The position numbers were made by a program, and so were the translations under genes. This document shows, piece by piece, positions 8,152-16,192 of a stretch of DNA of 59,753 nucleotides. The stretch is from assembly GCF_000478275.1 (NCBI RefSeq), contig NZ_ASJB01000092.1, positions 1 through 59,753 of the forward strand, written 5' to 3'. Every line of letters starts with the position of its first letter. The first letter of the stretch is position 1. Source of the stretch: Amycolatopsis orientalis DSM 40040 = KCTC 9412. Lineage in GTDB: Bacteria; Actinomycetota; Actinomycetes; Mycobacteriales; Pseudonocardiaceae. The notes under the pieces are model-generated. The model was not told the origin of the DNA. It saw only the letters and a list, made by a program, of their open reading frames with translations, and did not search any database.

Positions 8152-8247
8152 TAGAACCGTCGTGTTTAGGTACCTGCCGGGGATAGGTTCGTTGGCGGCT
8201 CGGACCATCACCACCGGGCTCAGTGGCACCATCAGTCACAGCGGTAG

Positions 8248-8270
8248 CGCGTGAAGGTCCCCTTCACGCG
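8248..8270. repeat. Short hairpin, 10-bp arms
   Basis: cgcgtgaagg-tcc-ccttcacgcg. A perfect stem with a 3-nt loop between convergent genes, possibly part of the transcription-termination region. Confidence 0.5.
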
Positions 8271-8307
8271 GCTCAGCCGAGGAAACTCGACCTTCACACC
8301 TTGCCTA

Positions 8308-8362
8308 GTACATGATGGCCCCCTTCCTTGCGCCAGGCGCAAGGAAGGGGGCCATCATGTAC
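8308..8362. terminator. Perfect 27-bp hairpin with 1-nt loop
   Basis: The arms at 8308-8334 and 8336-8362 are exact reverse complements around a single A. It lies between the convergent ligase and PEP-mutase-like genes. The stem is far longer than an ordinary intrinsic terminator and has no T tract. It may stop transcription from both sides or belong to a palindromic repeat family. Confidence 0.6.
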
Positions 8363-8418
8363 TTCGGCGCGAGCAAAGCCGCAGGCTACGAGCAGGTGCC
8401 TAAAGAAATGACGGTTAG

Positions 8419-8440
8419 AACCGTCATTACCACTCACGAC
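8419..8440. repeat. 22-bp inverted repeat, right arm, plus intact palindrome
   Basis: Exact reverse complement of 7906-7927. With 8407-8418 it forms the hairpin aatgacggtt-ag-aaccgtcatt (8407-8428), the uninterrupted form of the palindrome into which the MITE-like copy at 7929 inserted. It lies directly after the stop of the minus-strand gene. Confidence 0.8.
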
Positions 8441-8445
8441 TCCGG

Positions 8446-9225
8446 TCAGTTCAGCTTGCGGGTGTCGGCGGGCAGGCCGCCGCCCGCGTAGACGTCCTCG
8501 GCGAGCTTGGCCAGGGCGGTGAGGGCGACGTTCTGGCTCCACGGGCCGTAGGAGACCCGGGAGACGCCGAGTTCCCGCGCGGTCGCCAGCGGGATCGAGC
8601 CGGGGATGCCGATCAGGTTCACCTTGCGCTCGCCCAGCGCCTCGACCAGCCTGCCGACCTGCGTCTCGTCGAGCCTGCCCGGCACGAAGACGTTCGACGC
8701 GCCCGCGTCCAGGTAGGCGCGGCCGCGGGTGATCGCCTCGGCCAGTACCTCTTCGGGGTCGCGGTCGCCCGCCTTGAGGAAGGCGTCCGTGCGCGCGTTG
8801 AGCACGAAGTCCACGCCCGCGGACTGCGCCGCGGCGACGGCGGCCTCGACGGCCTTGACCGACTCGGCCAGCGGCTTCATCTGGTCTTCGAGGTTGCATC
8901 CGACCGCGCCGGCCTCGATCGCCCTGGCGACCGTGCCGCCCGGATCGCCGTAGCCCGCTTCCAGGTCGGCGGTGACCGGGAGATCACCCGCCGTCCGGAC
9001 GATGAGGGCGACCTCGGCGATCATCTCGTCGCGGGGGATCTTCTCGCCGTCGGGATAGCCGCGCGAGGCGGCGATCCCGTGACTCGGCGTGGCGAGCGCC
9101 TGCGTGCCGGGGGTCTCGGCGACGACCTTCGCGGTGATCGCGTCCCAGACGTTGACGACGAGCAGCAGATCGGGGGCGGCGTGCAGCTCCTGCAGCCTGG
9201 TGGCCTTCTCGGCGGTGGAAACCAT
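8446..9225 (-). CDS. Isocitrate lyase/PEP phosphomutase family protein
   Basis: 259 aa, a TIM-barrel enzyme of the ICL/PEPM superfamily. Family signatures are LLVVNVWDAITAKVV near the N-terminus, the strand PVTADLEAGYGD carrying the metal-binding acid, VGCNLEDQM, and FVLNARTDAFL. These enzymes form or cleave C-C or P-C bonds of oxaloacetate-like substrates (for example carboxyvinyl-phosphonate mutase or 2-methylisocitrate lyase). The exact substrate cannot be read from sequence; the short length suits the uncharacterised 'PEP mutase-like' subgroup. GTGAGG precedes the ATG. Confidence 0.88.
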   Translation of the reverse strand: MVSTAEKATRLQELHAAPDLLLVVNVWDAITAKVVAETPGTQALATPSHGIAASRGYPDGEKIPRDEMIAEVALIVRTAGDLPVTADLEAGYGDPGGTVARAIEAGAVGCNLEDQMKPLAESVKAVEAAVAAAQSAGVDFVLNARTDAFLKAGDRDPEEVLAEAITRGRAYLDAGASNVFVPGRLDETQVGRLVEALGERKVNLIGIPGSIPLATARELGVSRVSYGPWSQNVALTALAKLAEDVYAGGGLPADTRKLN

Positions 9226-9338
9226 GCCTCACCCTAGAACGACGGAAACGGCCTCGGCGCGGGCACCGGTCAGATCACAAGACGGAATTCCTGTTACGCG
9301 CTGAGCCCACGCCACGATCTGTAGGGGGTCACGTCCGA

Positions 9339-9683
9339 GTGGAGGGCCTCGTGGAGCTGACGATCAACGCCGGTGGCGACGAACAAGCGCTGAAAGAGTT
9401 CTGTGACTGGCTCCGCGGCGACGTCGACGTGACACGCTCCGCCACGATCACCACGGCGGGGTCGTGGGATTCGGGGGACCGGGGCGCCTTCGAGGTCATC
9501 CGGATGTCCATCGGTTCCCTGACCGGACTGGCCAACCTGGGCATCGCGTGGGGGAATTTCCTGCGCTCCCGCGAAGAAACGCCGCCGTTCACCATCACGA
9601 TCGACGGCGAACCGACGGCCGAACAGGACGCCATGCTCCGCAACCTGGACCTCCCGCTGGGCAGGCCGGAGGACGGCGGATGA
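9339..9683 (+). CDS. EACC1-like (effector-associated constant component) small protein
   Basis: 114 aa from GTG 9339 (GTG 9351 is also possible). The pattern VELTINAGGDEQALKEF, a central glycine-containing helix SLTGLANLGIAWGNFLRSR and a final strand FTITIDGEPT resembles EACC1, the small adaptor that accompanies caspase- or trypsin-like effectors in NTP-dependent bacterial conflict systems. No effector follows: the overlapping ATG at 9680 opens only a 22-codon frame. The assignment rests on pattern memory and is moderate. It lies in the forward-strand gap between the PEP-mutase-like protein and the cellulase. Confidence 0.55.
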   Translation: MEGLVELTINAGGDEQALKEFCDWLRGDVDVTRSATITTAGSWDSGDRGAFEVIRMSIGSLTGLANLGIAWGNFLRSREETPPFTITIDGEPTAEQDAMLRNLDLPLGRPEDGG

Positions 9684-9827
9684 GGCGTTTCGTCGTTGTC
9701 CACAAAGGACTCACCGCCAGTGGTGCACGCCGGAGTCGTCAATAACGAACCGGTAACGATAGATGTCGCCTCATTCTTTGGGCTCTTTGCGAACGGGTCA
9801 CGTCGTGGTTTCCTCGGTGGGTCTCTT

Positions 9828-9841
9828 TGGGAGCGCTCCCA
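9828..9841. promoter_or_regulatory. CebR-type operator (TGGGAGCGCTCCCA)
   Basis: A perfect 14-bp palindrome identical to the box bound by CebR, the LacI-family repressor that senses cello-oligosaccharides in Streptomyces. It lies 35 nt before the ATG of a GH12 endoglucanase, exactly where a cellulose-utilisation operator is expected. No cebR gene is in the window. Confidence 0.85.
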
Positions 9842-9875
9842 GAAAGTGGGGCGCCGGACCGTGGCGGAGGAAGCA

Positions 9876-10643
9876 ATGAAGCTGACGAGGTCCCTGGCCG
9901 CCTTGATGCTCGCGGCCGCCGCGACACTCACCGTCCCTCTCACCGGCGCCGCACCCGCGCACGCCGACACCCTGATCTGCGACCAGTACGGCGCGACGAC
10001 GATCCAGGGCAAGTACCGGGTGATGAACAACCGCTGGGGCAGCAACGCCGAGCAGTGCATCTCGGTGCACGACTCCGGTTTCCGGATCGCGTCACAGAAG
10101 GGATCCACCGCCACCAACGGCGCGCCGCTGTCGTATCCGGCGGTCTACGCCGGCTGCCACTACGACAGCTGCTCGCCCGGGACGAACCTGCCGAAGCAGC
10201 TCGGCCAGATCGGCCGCGCGTCGTCGTCCATCGAATACGGCTTCGCCGGGGGCATCTTCGACGCCGCCTACGACATCTGGATGGATCCGACTCCGAAAAG
10301 GACGGGCGTCAACCAGATGGAGATCATGATCTGGTTCCACCGCCAGGGCGGTGTCCAGCCGGTGGGCGGCGCGGTCGGCTACACGACCATCGGCGGGCGG
10401 TCCTGGCAGGTGTGGCAGGGCAACAACGGCGGCAACGACGTCGTGTCCTATGTGGCCCCGTCCGCGATGTCGTCGTGGTCGTTCGACGTGATGGACTTCG
10501 TCCGCGACGTCGACGCCCGGACCCGGGTGGACGGTTCCTGGTACCTGACGAGCATCCAGGCCGGATTCGAGCCGTGGCAGGGCGGTGAAGGCCTTGCGGT
10601 GAACCGGTTCTCGGCCGACATCACCGGCCGTTCCGCCGGCTGA
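9876..10643 (+). CDS. Secreted GH12 endo-beta-1,4-glucanase
   Basis: 255 aa with a Sec signal peptide (cleavage after AHA near residue 30) and no carbohydrate-binding module. Residues 31-255 are one GH12 jelly-roll. The nucleophile is E149 in NQMEIMIWF, and the acid/base is E232 in GFEPWQGGEG. AYDIWMDPTP and Cys pairs (35/61, 94/99) are family-typical. It hydrolyses internal bonds of cellulose or related beta-glucans outside the cell. CGGAGG lies 5 nt upstream of the ATG. The CebR-type box at 9828 implies induction by cellobiose or cellotriose. Confidence 0.93.
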   Translation: MKLTRSLAALMLAAAATLTVPLTGAAPAHADTLICDQYGATTIQGKYRVMNNRWGSNAEQCISVHDSGFRIASQKGSTATNGAPLSYPAVYAGCHYDSCSPGTNLPKQLGQIGRASSSIEYGFAGGIFDAAYDIWMDPTPKRTGVNQMEIMIWFHRQGGVQPVGGAVGYTTIGGRSWQVWQGNNGGNDVVSYVAPSAMSSWSFDVMDFVRDVDARTRVDGSWYLTSIQAGFEPWQGGEGLAVNRFSADITGRSAG

Positions 10644-10648
10644 GCGGC

Positions 10649-11893
10649 TTACGCCCCGCTGCCCAGCCACCGCAACGTTTCCAGCGCGACGGCCACGTTC
10701 ACCGCGTTCTCCGCCAGCGGCCGGGGGAGCAGCTCGTCCGCGCGCGCCAGCCGCCGCACGACGGTGTTGCGGTGGGTGTAGAGCCGTTCGGCGGTCCGGG
10801 TCGTGTTGCCTAGTTCGCGCACGTAGGTCCGGACGGTCTCCCGCGTCTCGGCGTCGGCGTGCCGGAGGTCCCCGAGGGTGTCGGTGACGAATTCGCCCGC
10901 CTGCGCCGGATCTCCGGTGAGCAGGGCGAGCAGCTGGATGTCCTGGTACCGCGCGATCTGCTGCGGTGAGGTGAGCCGCGCGAGCATCCGCTGGGTGGCC
11001 GCGGCGTCGAGGTGGCTGCGGCGGAAACCGTCGATCCCGCTGCCGGGCCGTCCCAACGCCACCCGGACGTCGGGATGCGGAGCGAGTTCTTCGGCGAGCC
11101 GGTCGGCCCGGGGCGGGGTCCGGCCGGGCAGCCAGACCCACAGGGCGGCGGCGCTGGCGACGACGGTCAGCCGGTGCGAAGCGCCACTGGCGCGCATGAG
11201 CGTCTCGGCGGCGGTCTCGAGCTGTTGCGACGACGGCGTGGCCGAGCCGCTCCAGACGATCGCGGCCGTGTGGAGCCCGGCGAGCGGGTAGCCCAGCTGG
11301 GCTTCGGCCCGTGACCGGCTGATGGGCGCGCCTTCCAGCAGCAGGGTGACCGCGGCGCGCCGTTCGGCATGGGCGCCCCTGGTCAGTTCGCTGCGTTCGG
11401 CGGCCATCCGCTGGGACACCGCCGCCACCGTGTCCTCGATGAACGTGGTGATCGACAGCGACGAGACGTCCAGCAGTTCGCGGAGCAGGACGGGGTCGGC
11501 GGTGAGGTCGAAGCAGATCTCGATCCACCGGCGCCAGGCCACCCCCTGCGCCCGCCGGTAGGCGTCGAGGCCGCCGGAGTCGAAGCCGCGGCGCACCATG
11601 TCCCGGGCGCCGTCGAGCACCTCCTGGTTCAGATTGGCCGGCACCCGCCTGCCCGGATGCTGCACGTTGGCGGCCGCCCAGTGCAGCAGGTTCGCCAGGT
11701 TCGCGCGTTTGGTCCCCTCGGTGAGCACGGGGTCCTCGGCGACCGCGCGCATACTGTCCCCGCCGAGCGAGGCTTCGTGCAGCTCCTCGATCCATTCGGC
11801 GCGCGGATGCAGGACGATCTCCGCGCCGCGCCGGAAGAGATCCCGTACCTCGGGGGACAGGGTCGGCCACCGCGCTGCGGCACTTTGCACCAT
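10649..11893 (-). CDS. PucR/CdaR-type transcriptional regulator
   Basis: 414 aa. The N-terminal half is a helical sensor-like region (EVRDLFRRGAEIVLHPRAEW). The middle resembles the GGDEF-like PucR domain. The C-terminal HTH (PF13556 type) runs from about residue 350, with VRELGNTTRTAERLYTHRNTVVRRL, the signature of this family. It is divergent from the monooxygenase-hydrolase-SDR operon over 88 bp, so it most likely regulates that operon. The inducer is unknown. Confidence 0.88.
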   Translation of the reverse strand: MVQSAAARWPTLSPEVRDLFRRGAEIVLHPRAEWIEELHEASLGGDSMRAVAEDPVLTEGTKRANLANLLHWAAANVQHPGRRVPANLNQEVLDGARDMVRRGFDSGGLDAYRRAQGVAWRRWIEICFDLTADPVLLRELLDVSSLSITTFIEDTVAAVSQRMAAERSELTRGAHAERRAAVTLLLEGAPISRSRAEAQLGYPLAGLHTAAIVWSGSATPSSQQLETAAETLMRASGASHRLTVVASAAALWVWLPGRTPPRADRLAEELAPHPDVRVALGRPGSGIDGFRRSHLDAAATQRMLARLTSPQQIARYQDIQLLALLTGDPAQAGEFVTDTLGDLRHADAETRETVRTYVRELGNTTRTAERLYTHRNTVVRRLARADELLPRPLAENAVNVAVALETLRWLGSGA

Positions 11894-11981
11894 GGGCCCA
11901 TGATGATGGTGCAGATAGTGCTAGCGCAATCCCCCGGCGGACCCGCATCGTGGGGGGAACCGAGACGAGCTGGAGTACCGC

Positions 11982-13475
11982 ATGACGACGAGCACGCCCG
12001 TCGAGCACCTCGACGTGGTCATCATCGGCGCCGGGATTTCCGGGATCGGGGCCGCGCGCTACCTGAAGACCGAACTCCCGCACAAGAAGTTCGCCATCCT
12101 GGAGGCACGCGGCGCGTCCGGCGGCACCTGGGACCTGTTCCGTTACCCCGGCATCCGCTCGGACTCCGATCTCCACACCTTCGGCTACGAGTTCAAGCCG
12201 TGGCGGGACAAGCAGTCCATCGCCGACGCGCCGCGGATCCTTTCGTACCTGCGGGAAACGGTCGCCGAGAACGGCCTCGAACCCAGCATCCGGTACCACC
12301 ACAAGCTGCTCTCGGCCGCCTGGTCGAGTGACGAGGCCCGCTGGCTGCTCGAGATCGAACGCACCGACACCGGTGAACGCACCCGGCTGAGCGCGGGCTG
12401 GATGTTCAACGCGGGCGGGTACTACCGCTACGACGAGGGCTTCACGCCGGACTTCGCGGGCCGGGACCGTTTCCAGGGCACGATCGTGCATCCGCAGCAC
12501 TGGCCGGACGACCTCGACTACGCGGGCAAGCGCGTGGTCGTGATCGGCAGCGGCGCCACCGCGGTCACCCTGATCCCGGCGATGGCGGGGACGGCGGCGC
12601 ACGTGACGATGCTGCAGCGCACCCCGACGTACGTCATGCCGGTGCCGCGTGAGGACAAGATCGCCAACGGCCTCCGCAAGATCCTCGGCGAGGAACGGGC
12701 CTACGCGCTCACCCGCCGCAAGAACATCCGCAAGGGCCTCGCGGTCTGGCAGTTCTGCCAGAAGTTCCCCAAGACCGCGCGCTCGCTCATCCGCTACGTC
12801 AACAAGAAGCAGCTCCCCAAGGGCTATCCGGTCGACGAGCATTTCAACCCGCCGTACGACCCGTGGGACCAGCGGCTGTGCGCCGTGCCCGGCGGTGATC
12901 TGTTCGCCGCCATCCGCAAGGGGCGGGCCGACGTCGTCACCGACAAGATCGCGACCTTCACCGAACAGGGTGTCCTGCTGGAATCCGGGCGGGAGCTGGC
13001 GGCGGACATCATCGTCACCGCCACCGGACTGAACCTCCAGGTGTTCGGCGGGGCGACGCTCAGCGTCGACGGCGAACCCGTCGTCCTGCCGGAAACCGTC
13101 GCCTACAAGGGAATGATGCTTTCCGGCGTGCCGAACGCGGCGTTCGCGATCGGCTACACGAACTCGTCGTGGACGCTCAAGATCGGCCTGCTGTGCGAGC
13201 ACTTCTGCCGTCTGCTCGCGCATATGGACGCCCATGGCCACGACGTGTGCCGTCCCGTCCCCGCCGACCCGGACATGCCGACGCGGCCGTTCCTGGACTT
13301 CGCCGCCGGGTACGTCCAGCGCGCTCTCGACCAGCTTCCGCGTCAGGGCGACCGCATGCCGTGGCTGACCTCGATGAGCTACCACTCGGACATGAAGTTG
13401 CTGCGCGCGGACGACATCACCGATCCCGAGCTGCATTTCTCCCGCGCCGAGGTCCGGGAAGCGGTGAGCTCGTGA
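11982..13475 (+). CDS. FAD-dependent Baeyer-Villiger type monooxygenase
   Basis: 497 aa. Rossmann motif GAGISGIG (16-23) binds FAD, followed by GGTWDLFRYPGIRSDSD. The type I BVMO fingerprint appears as FQGTIVHPQHWPDD near residue 163, and a second dinucleotide motif GSGATAVTL binds NADPH. The enzyme inserts oxygen next to a ketone carbonyl or oxidises a heteroatom. It is close in build to mycobacterial EthA/MymA monooxygenases. First gene of a three-gene operon; its TGA overlaps the GTG of the hydrolase. TGGAG lies 8 nt before the ATG. Confidence 0.93.
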   Translation: MTTSTPVEHLDVVIIGAGISGIGAARYLKTELPHKKFAILEARGASGGTWDLFRYPGIRSDSDLHTFGYEFKPWRDKQSIADAPRILSYLRETVAENGLEPSIRYHHKLLSAAWSSDEARWLLEIERTDTGERTRLSAGWMFNAGGYYRYDEGFTPDFAGRDRFQGTIVHPQHWPDDLDYAGKRVVVIGSGATAVTLIPAMAGTAAHVTMLQRTPTYVMPVPREDKIANGLRKILGEERAYALTRRKNIRKGLAVWQFCQKFPKTARSLIRYVNKKQLPKGYPVDEHFNPPYDPWDQRLCAVPGGDLFAAIRKGRADVVTDKIATFTEQGVLLESGRELAADIIVTATGLNLQVFGGATLSVDGEPVVLPETVAYKGMMLSGVPNAAFAIGYTNSSWTLKIGLLCEHFCRLLAHMDAHGHDVCRPVPADPDMPTRPFLDFAAGYVQRALDQLPRQGDRMPWLTSMSYHSDMKLLRADDITDPELHFSRAEVREAVSS

Positions 13476-14371
13476 CCGACCAGTTCGCCGACCTGCCCGG
13501 CGGCCCGCGGATCTGCTACCGCCAGGACGGCCCCGCCGACGGGGTGCCCCTGCTGCTGATCGCCGGCCTCGGCCTGGATCTCACGTCGTGGCCGCGGCAG
13601 CTGATCGAGGGCTTCACCGGCCGCGGCTTCCGCGTGACCCGGCTGGACAACCGCGACGCGGGCCGATCGGATCGCATCAAGGCGCCGAATCCGGGCAAGC
13701 TCCGGCAGCTCCTGGCCAAACCGCTCCCCGGCGCCTACGACCTGGGGGACATGGCCGCCGACACCGTCGGCCTGCTGGACCACCTGGGCATCGAGAAGAC
13801 GCATCTTGTCGGTATGTCGATGGGCGGCATGATCGCCCAGACCGTCGCCGCCCGGAACCCCGGTCGCGTCCTGTCGCTGACGTCGATCTTCTCCACCACC
13901 GGCCATCGCCGGGTCGGCCAGCCCGCGCGGTCGACGTTGCTGCGCATGGCGAGGCGGCCCGCCCGGACGGTCGAGGAATCGGTGACCGGGCACCTGTCGC
14001 TGATGGGTCACCTCGGTTCGGCCACCTTCCCCCTGGACAAGGACGTCGAAACGGCCTGGGCCGAGGGACTGTGGGAACGGGCCGGGGGACGGCGCGCCCG
14101 CAGCGGCATCGCCCGCCAGATCGGCGCGATCCAGGCCAGCGGCGACCGCACCGCCGAACTCCGCCGCATCACCTGCCCGACGGTCGTGGTCCACGGGGAC
14201 ACCGACCGCATGGTCCACCACAGTGGCGGGCGCGCGACCGCGGAAGCCGTGAACGGTGCCCGCTACGTCGAAATCCCCGGGATGGGGCATCACATCGCCC
14301 CGGACCTCGTCGACAGGCTCGTCGGGCTCACCGCCGAAGTGGCCCTCGATCCGGCAGGAGAAACCCGATGA
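13472..14371 (+). CDS. Alpha/beta hydrolase (putative ester/lactone hydrolase)
   Basis: 299 aa from GTG 13472, which overlaps the monooxygenase stop. The oxyanion segment LLLIAGLGLDLTSW, LDNRDAGRSD, nucleophile elbow GMSMGGMIA, acid region VVHGDTDRMV and C-terminal His in MGHHIAPD give a complete Ser-Asp-His triad. It is likely to cleave the ester or lactone made by the upstream BVMO. Cytoplasmic, no signal peptide. Confidence 0.9.
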   Translation: MTDQFADLPGGPRICYRQDGPADGVPLLLIAGLGLDLTSWPRQLIEGFTGRGFRVTRLDNRDAGRSDRIKAPNPGKLRQLLAKPLPGAYDLGDMAADTVGLLDHLGIEKTHLVGMSMGGMIAQTVAARNPGRVLSLTSIFSTTGHRRVGQPARSTLLRMARRPARTVEESVTGHLSLMGHLGSATFPLDKDVETAWAEGLWERAGGRRARSGIARQIGAIQASGDRTAELRRITCPTVVVHGDTDRMVHHSGGRATAEAVNGARYVEIPGMGHHIAPDLVDRLVGLTAEVALDPAGETR

Positions 14372-15216
14372 GCAGTGTCCGTGGCAAGGTCGCCGTCGTC
14401 ACCGGCGCCGGTTCCGGCATCGGCCGTCAGCTGGCCCTCGAACTCGCGCGGCGCGGCTCGCGGCTCGCGATGTCCGATGTGGACGAAACCGGGCTGGCCG
14501 AGACCGTCGCCGAGGTCAAGGCCCTGGGCGCGGAGGTGCAGGGCGCCGCGCTGGACGTCAGCGACCGGGCGGCGGTCCAGGAGTACGCGGCCACCGTCGC
14601 CGGGCAGTTCGGCGTGGTCCACCAGATCTACAACAACGCCGGGATCGCCGGCGGCGGGCAGACCGTGCTCGAGGCCGAATGGGAGCTGTACGACCGCACG
14701 CTCGCGGTCAACCTGTTCGGCGTCATCAACGGCACCAAGGCCTTCCTGCCGCATTTGATCGACTCCGGCGACGGCCAGGTCGTGAACATCTCCAGCCTCA
14801 ACGGTTTCATGGCCCAGCCGACGCTCAGCGCCTACTGCGCCAGCAAGTTCGGCGTCCGGGGATTCACCGAAGCGCTGCGCACCGAGATGATCGCGGGTGG
14901 GCATCCGGTGCGGGTCACGGTCGTCCACCCGGGCGGCGTCAAAACCGGTATCGCCTCGGCGGCGCTGAAGGAAGCCGAGGCCCGCGGCATCGAACCCACC
15001 GCCGAACAGCGGGAGCGCGTCCGGGTGTACAACGAAAAACTGCTGAAGATGCCGGCCGATCAGGCCGCCCGCATCATCCTCGACGGGGTCGAGGCGGGGA
15101 AGCCCCGGGTGCTCGTCGGGAACGACGCGAAACTGGTCGACAGGCTCGTCCGGCTGCTCCCGCGCCGGTACCCGAAACTGATCGTCGACTTCGAGCGGCG
15201 GCGTCTCGCCCGCTAG
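14368..15216 (+). CDS. Short-chain dehydrogenase/reductase
   Basis: 282 aa classical SDR: TGAGSGIG cofactor loop at residues 12-19, NNAG, catalytic Ser in NISSLNG, and the YCASK Tyr-Lys pair at 155-159. SDVDET after beta-2 favours NAD(H). ATG overlaps the hydrolase stop. It probably oxidises an alcohol to the ketone used by the BVMO. The order FMO-hydrolase-SDR recalls part of the mycobacterial mymA operon (Rv3083-Rv3085). Its stop overlaps that of the convergent TetR gene (shared ctag). Confidence 0.92.
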   Translation: MSSVRGKVAVVTGAGSGIGRQLALELARRGSRLAMSDVDETGLAETVAEVKALGAEVQGAALDVSDRAAVQEYAATVAGQFGVVHQIYNNAGIAGGGQTVLEAEWELYDRTLAVNLFGVINGTKAFLPHLIDSGDGQVVNISSLNGFMAQPTLSAYCASKFGVRGFTEALRTEMIAGGHPVRVTVVHPGGVKTGIASAALKEAEARGIEPTAEQRERVRVYNEKLLKMPADQAARIILDGVEAGKPRVLVGNDAKLVDRLVRLLPRRYPKLIVDFERRRLAR

Positions 15217-15857
15217 ACGTCGATGCCGCGGTGTCCGAACAACCCGAGTAGCCACGTGTAGCGGACGGCTTCCCTTGCCTGGCCGTAGGCGTCCTCGGTG
15301 GCGTTCCAGATGGCCTGCGTGATCAACTCGATCGTCGCGGCGACGACCGTCCGCGCGGTGAACGGCGGCGGGGCGGGCAGGGTGGGATCGGTGGCGCGCA
15401 ACCATTTCGCCGTCCGGTCGAAGACGGCCTCGCCCGCGCGCAAGGTGGTCTCGCGCGCTTCGAGCCCGGCGTCGCCGAGAGCGTAGATCTCCAGCAGGGC
15501 GGCGCGGACGGCGGTGGGGCGCCGGTGCACGTAGTCGACGAGGAAATCGCAGCAGGCCGCGACGGCGTCCAGCGGGGTCGCGGCCTCGGCGCCCGCGGCC
15601 ACCCCCTGCGCGATGAACTCGGTGGTGATCTCGCGATAGGCGGCGAGGAAGGCGTCCTGTTTGCCGGTGAACTGTTCGTAGAACGAGGTCCGTGACACCC
15701 CCGCGGTGGCGGTGATGTGGCCGACGGTGGTGGCGACATAGCCGCGTCTGCCGGTGTTCTCCAGAACCGCGTCGATCAGCCGGGCACGCTGGGTGCCGGC
15801 GACCTCGTCGCGGCTGAGCTTGTGCGGCCCCTTCGGCAGCTTGCGGTGCTCGGTCAC
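15213..15857 (-). CDS. TetR/AcrR family transcriptional regulator
   Basis: 214 aa from GTG 15857 (GTG 15866 also fits; no clear ribosome site). The HTH is well formed (ARLIDAVLENTGRRGY, GHITATAGVSRTSFYEQF). The ligand domain is helical and Ala-rich. It is convergent with the SDR operon, so not necessarily its regulator. Nothing else in the gap to the lipase identifies a target. Confidence 0.85.
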   Translation of the reverse strand: MTEHRKLPKGPHKLSRDEVAGTQRARLIDAVLENTGRRGYVATTVGHITATAGVSRTSFYEQFTGKQDAFLAAYREITTEFIAQGVAAGAEAATPLDAVAACCDFLVDYVHRRPTAVRAALLEIYALGDAGLEARETTLRAGEAVFDRTAKWLRATDPTLPAPPPFTARTVVAATIELITQAIWNATEDAYGQAREAVRYTWLLGLFGHRGIDV

Positions 15858-15946
15858 GTGCGGCACCGTACCGTCACTGACCCGGACTTGGGCCTGGCGA
15901 AGCCGCATAACTACTGGTTCGTGCCGCTCCCAGGACAGCGACCGAG

Positions 15947-16003
15947 GTGAGGGGTGTGTGGATTTAGGGACGTTCAACGTCCCTAAATCCACACACCCCT
16001 CAC
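15947..16003. terminator. Perfect 28-bp hairpin with 1-nt loop
   Basis: Arms 15947-15974 and 15976-16003 are exact reverse complements around one C. It sits upstream of the TetR gene start, not at a gene end, inside the 335-bp gap 15858-16192. Length and perfection are like the hairpin at 8308, but the sequence differs. Confidence 0.5.
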
Positions 16004-16134
16004 TGGCGGTAACACTTGCGCGCCGCAGCCGCAGCGAGTGGCCATGTGGGGCCGAAGACGCGGGCCTGCGACGAAACCGTGCGCCTTACCCAAACGGGCG
16101 CCTGGGTCCCGGCCCGCCTGACCAGCGGAATCCA

Positions 16135-16179
16135 TGAAGGCCTCCTTCCCTGCCTTGAGAGTAGGGAAGGAGGCCTTCA
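16135..16179. terminator. 17-bp hairpin, 11-nt loop, downstream of lipase gene
   Basis: tgaaggcctccttccct (16135-16151) pairs with 16163-16179. It follows the minus-strand lipase stop (16193) and probably terminates that transcript. It belongs in style to the ga-aggcct/ccttc repeats of this genome. Confidence 0.6.
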
Positions 16180-16192
16180 CGGACCTGTGCGG

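Noticed and set aside
7906..8440. Outer 22-bp inverted repeats as ends of one ~535-bp transposon
   Set aside because: The arms coincide with gene ends and a palindrome family, no target duplication is seen outside, and the MITE-like copy is clearly nested in the left one. Kept as a repeat, not an element.
9680..9745. 22-codon frame overlapping the EACC1-like stop as a real effector gene
   Set aside because: Too short and unlike any effector; retained only as a possible stub in the findings.
10092..13436. 1114-codon open frame on the minus strand
   Set aside because: It is antisense to the GH12, overlaps the PucR gene in another frame and runs antisense to the monooxygenase. Its composition is typical of the GC-rich antisense frame, and no family motif is present.
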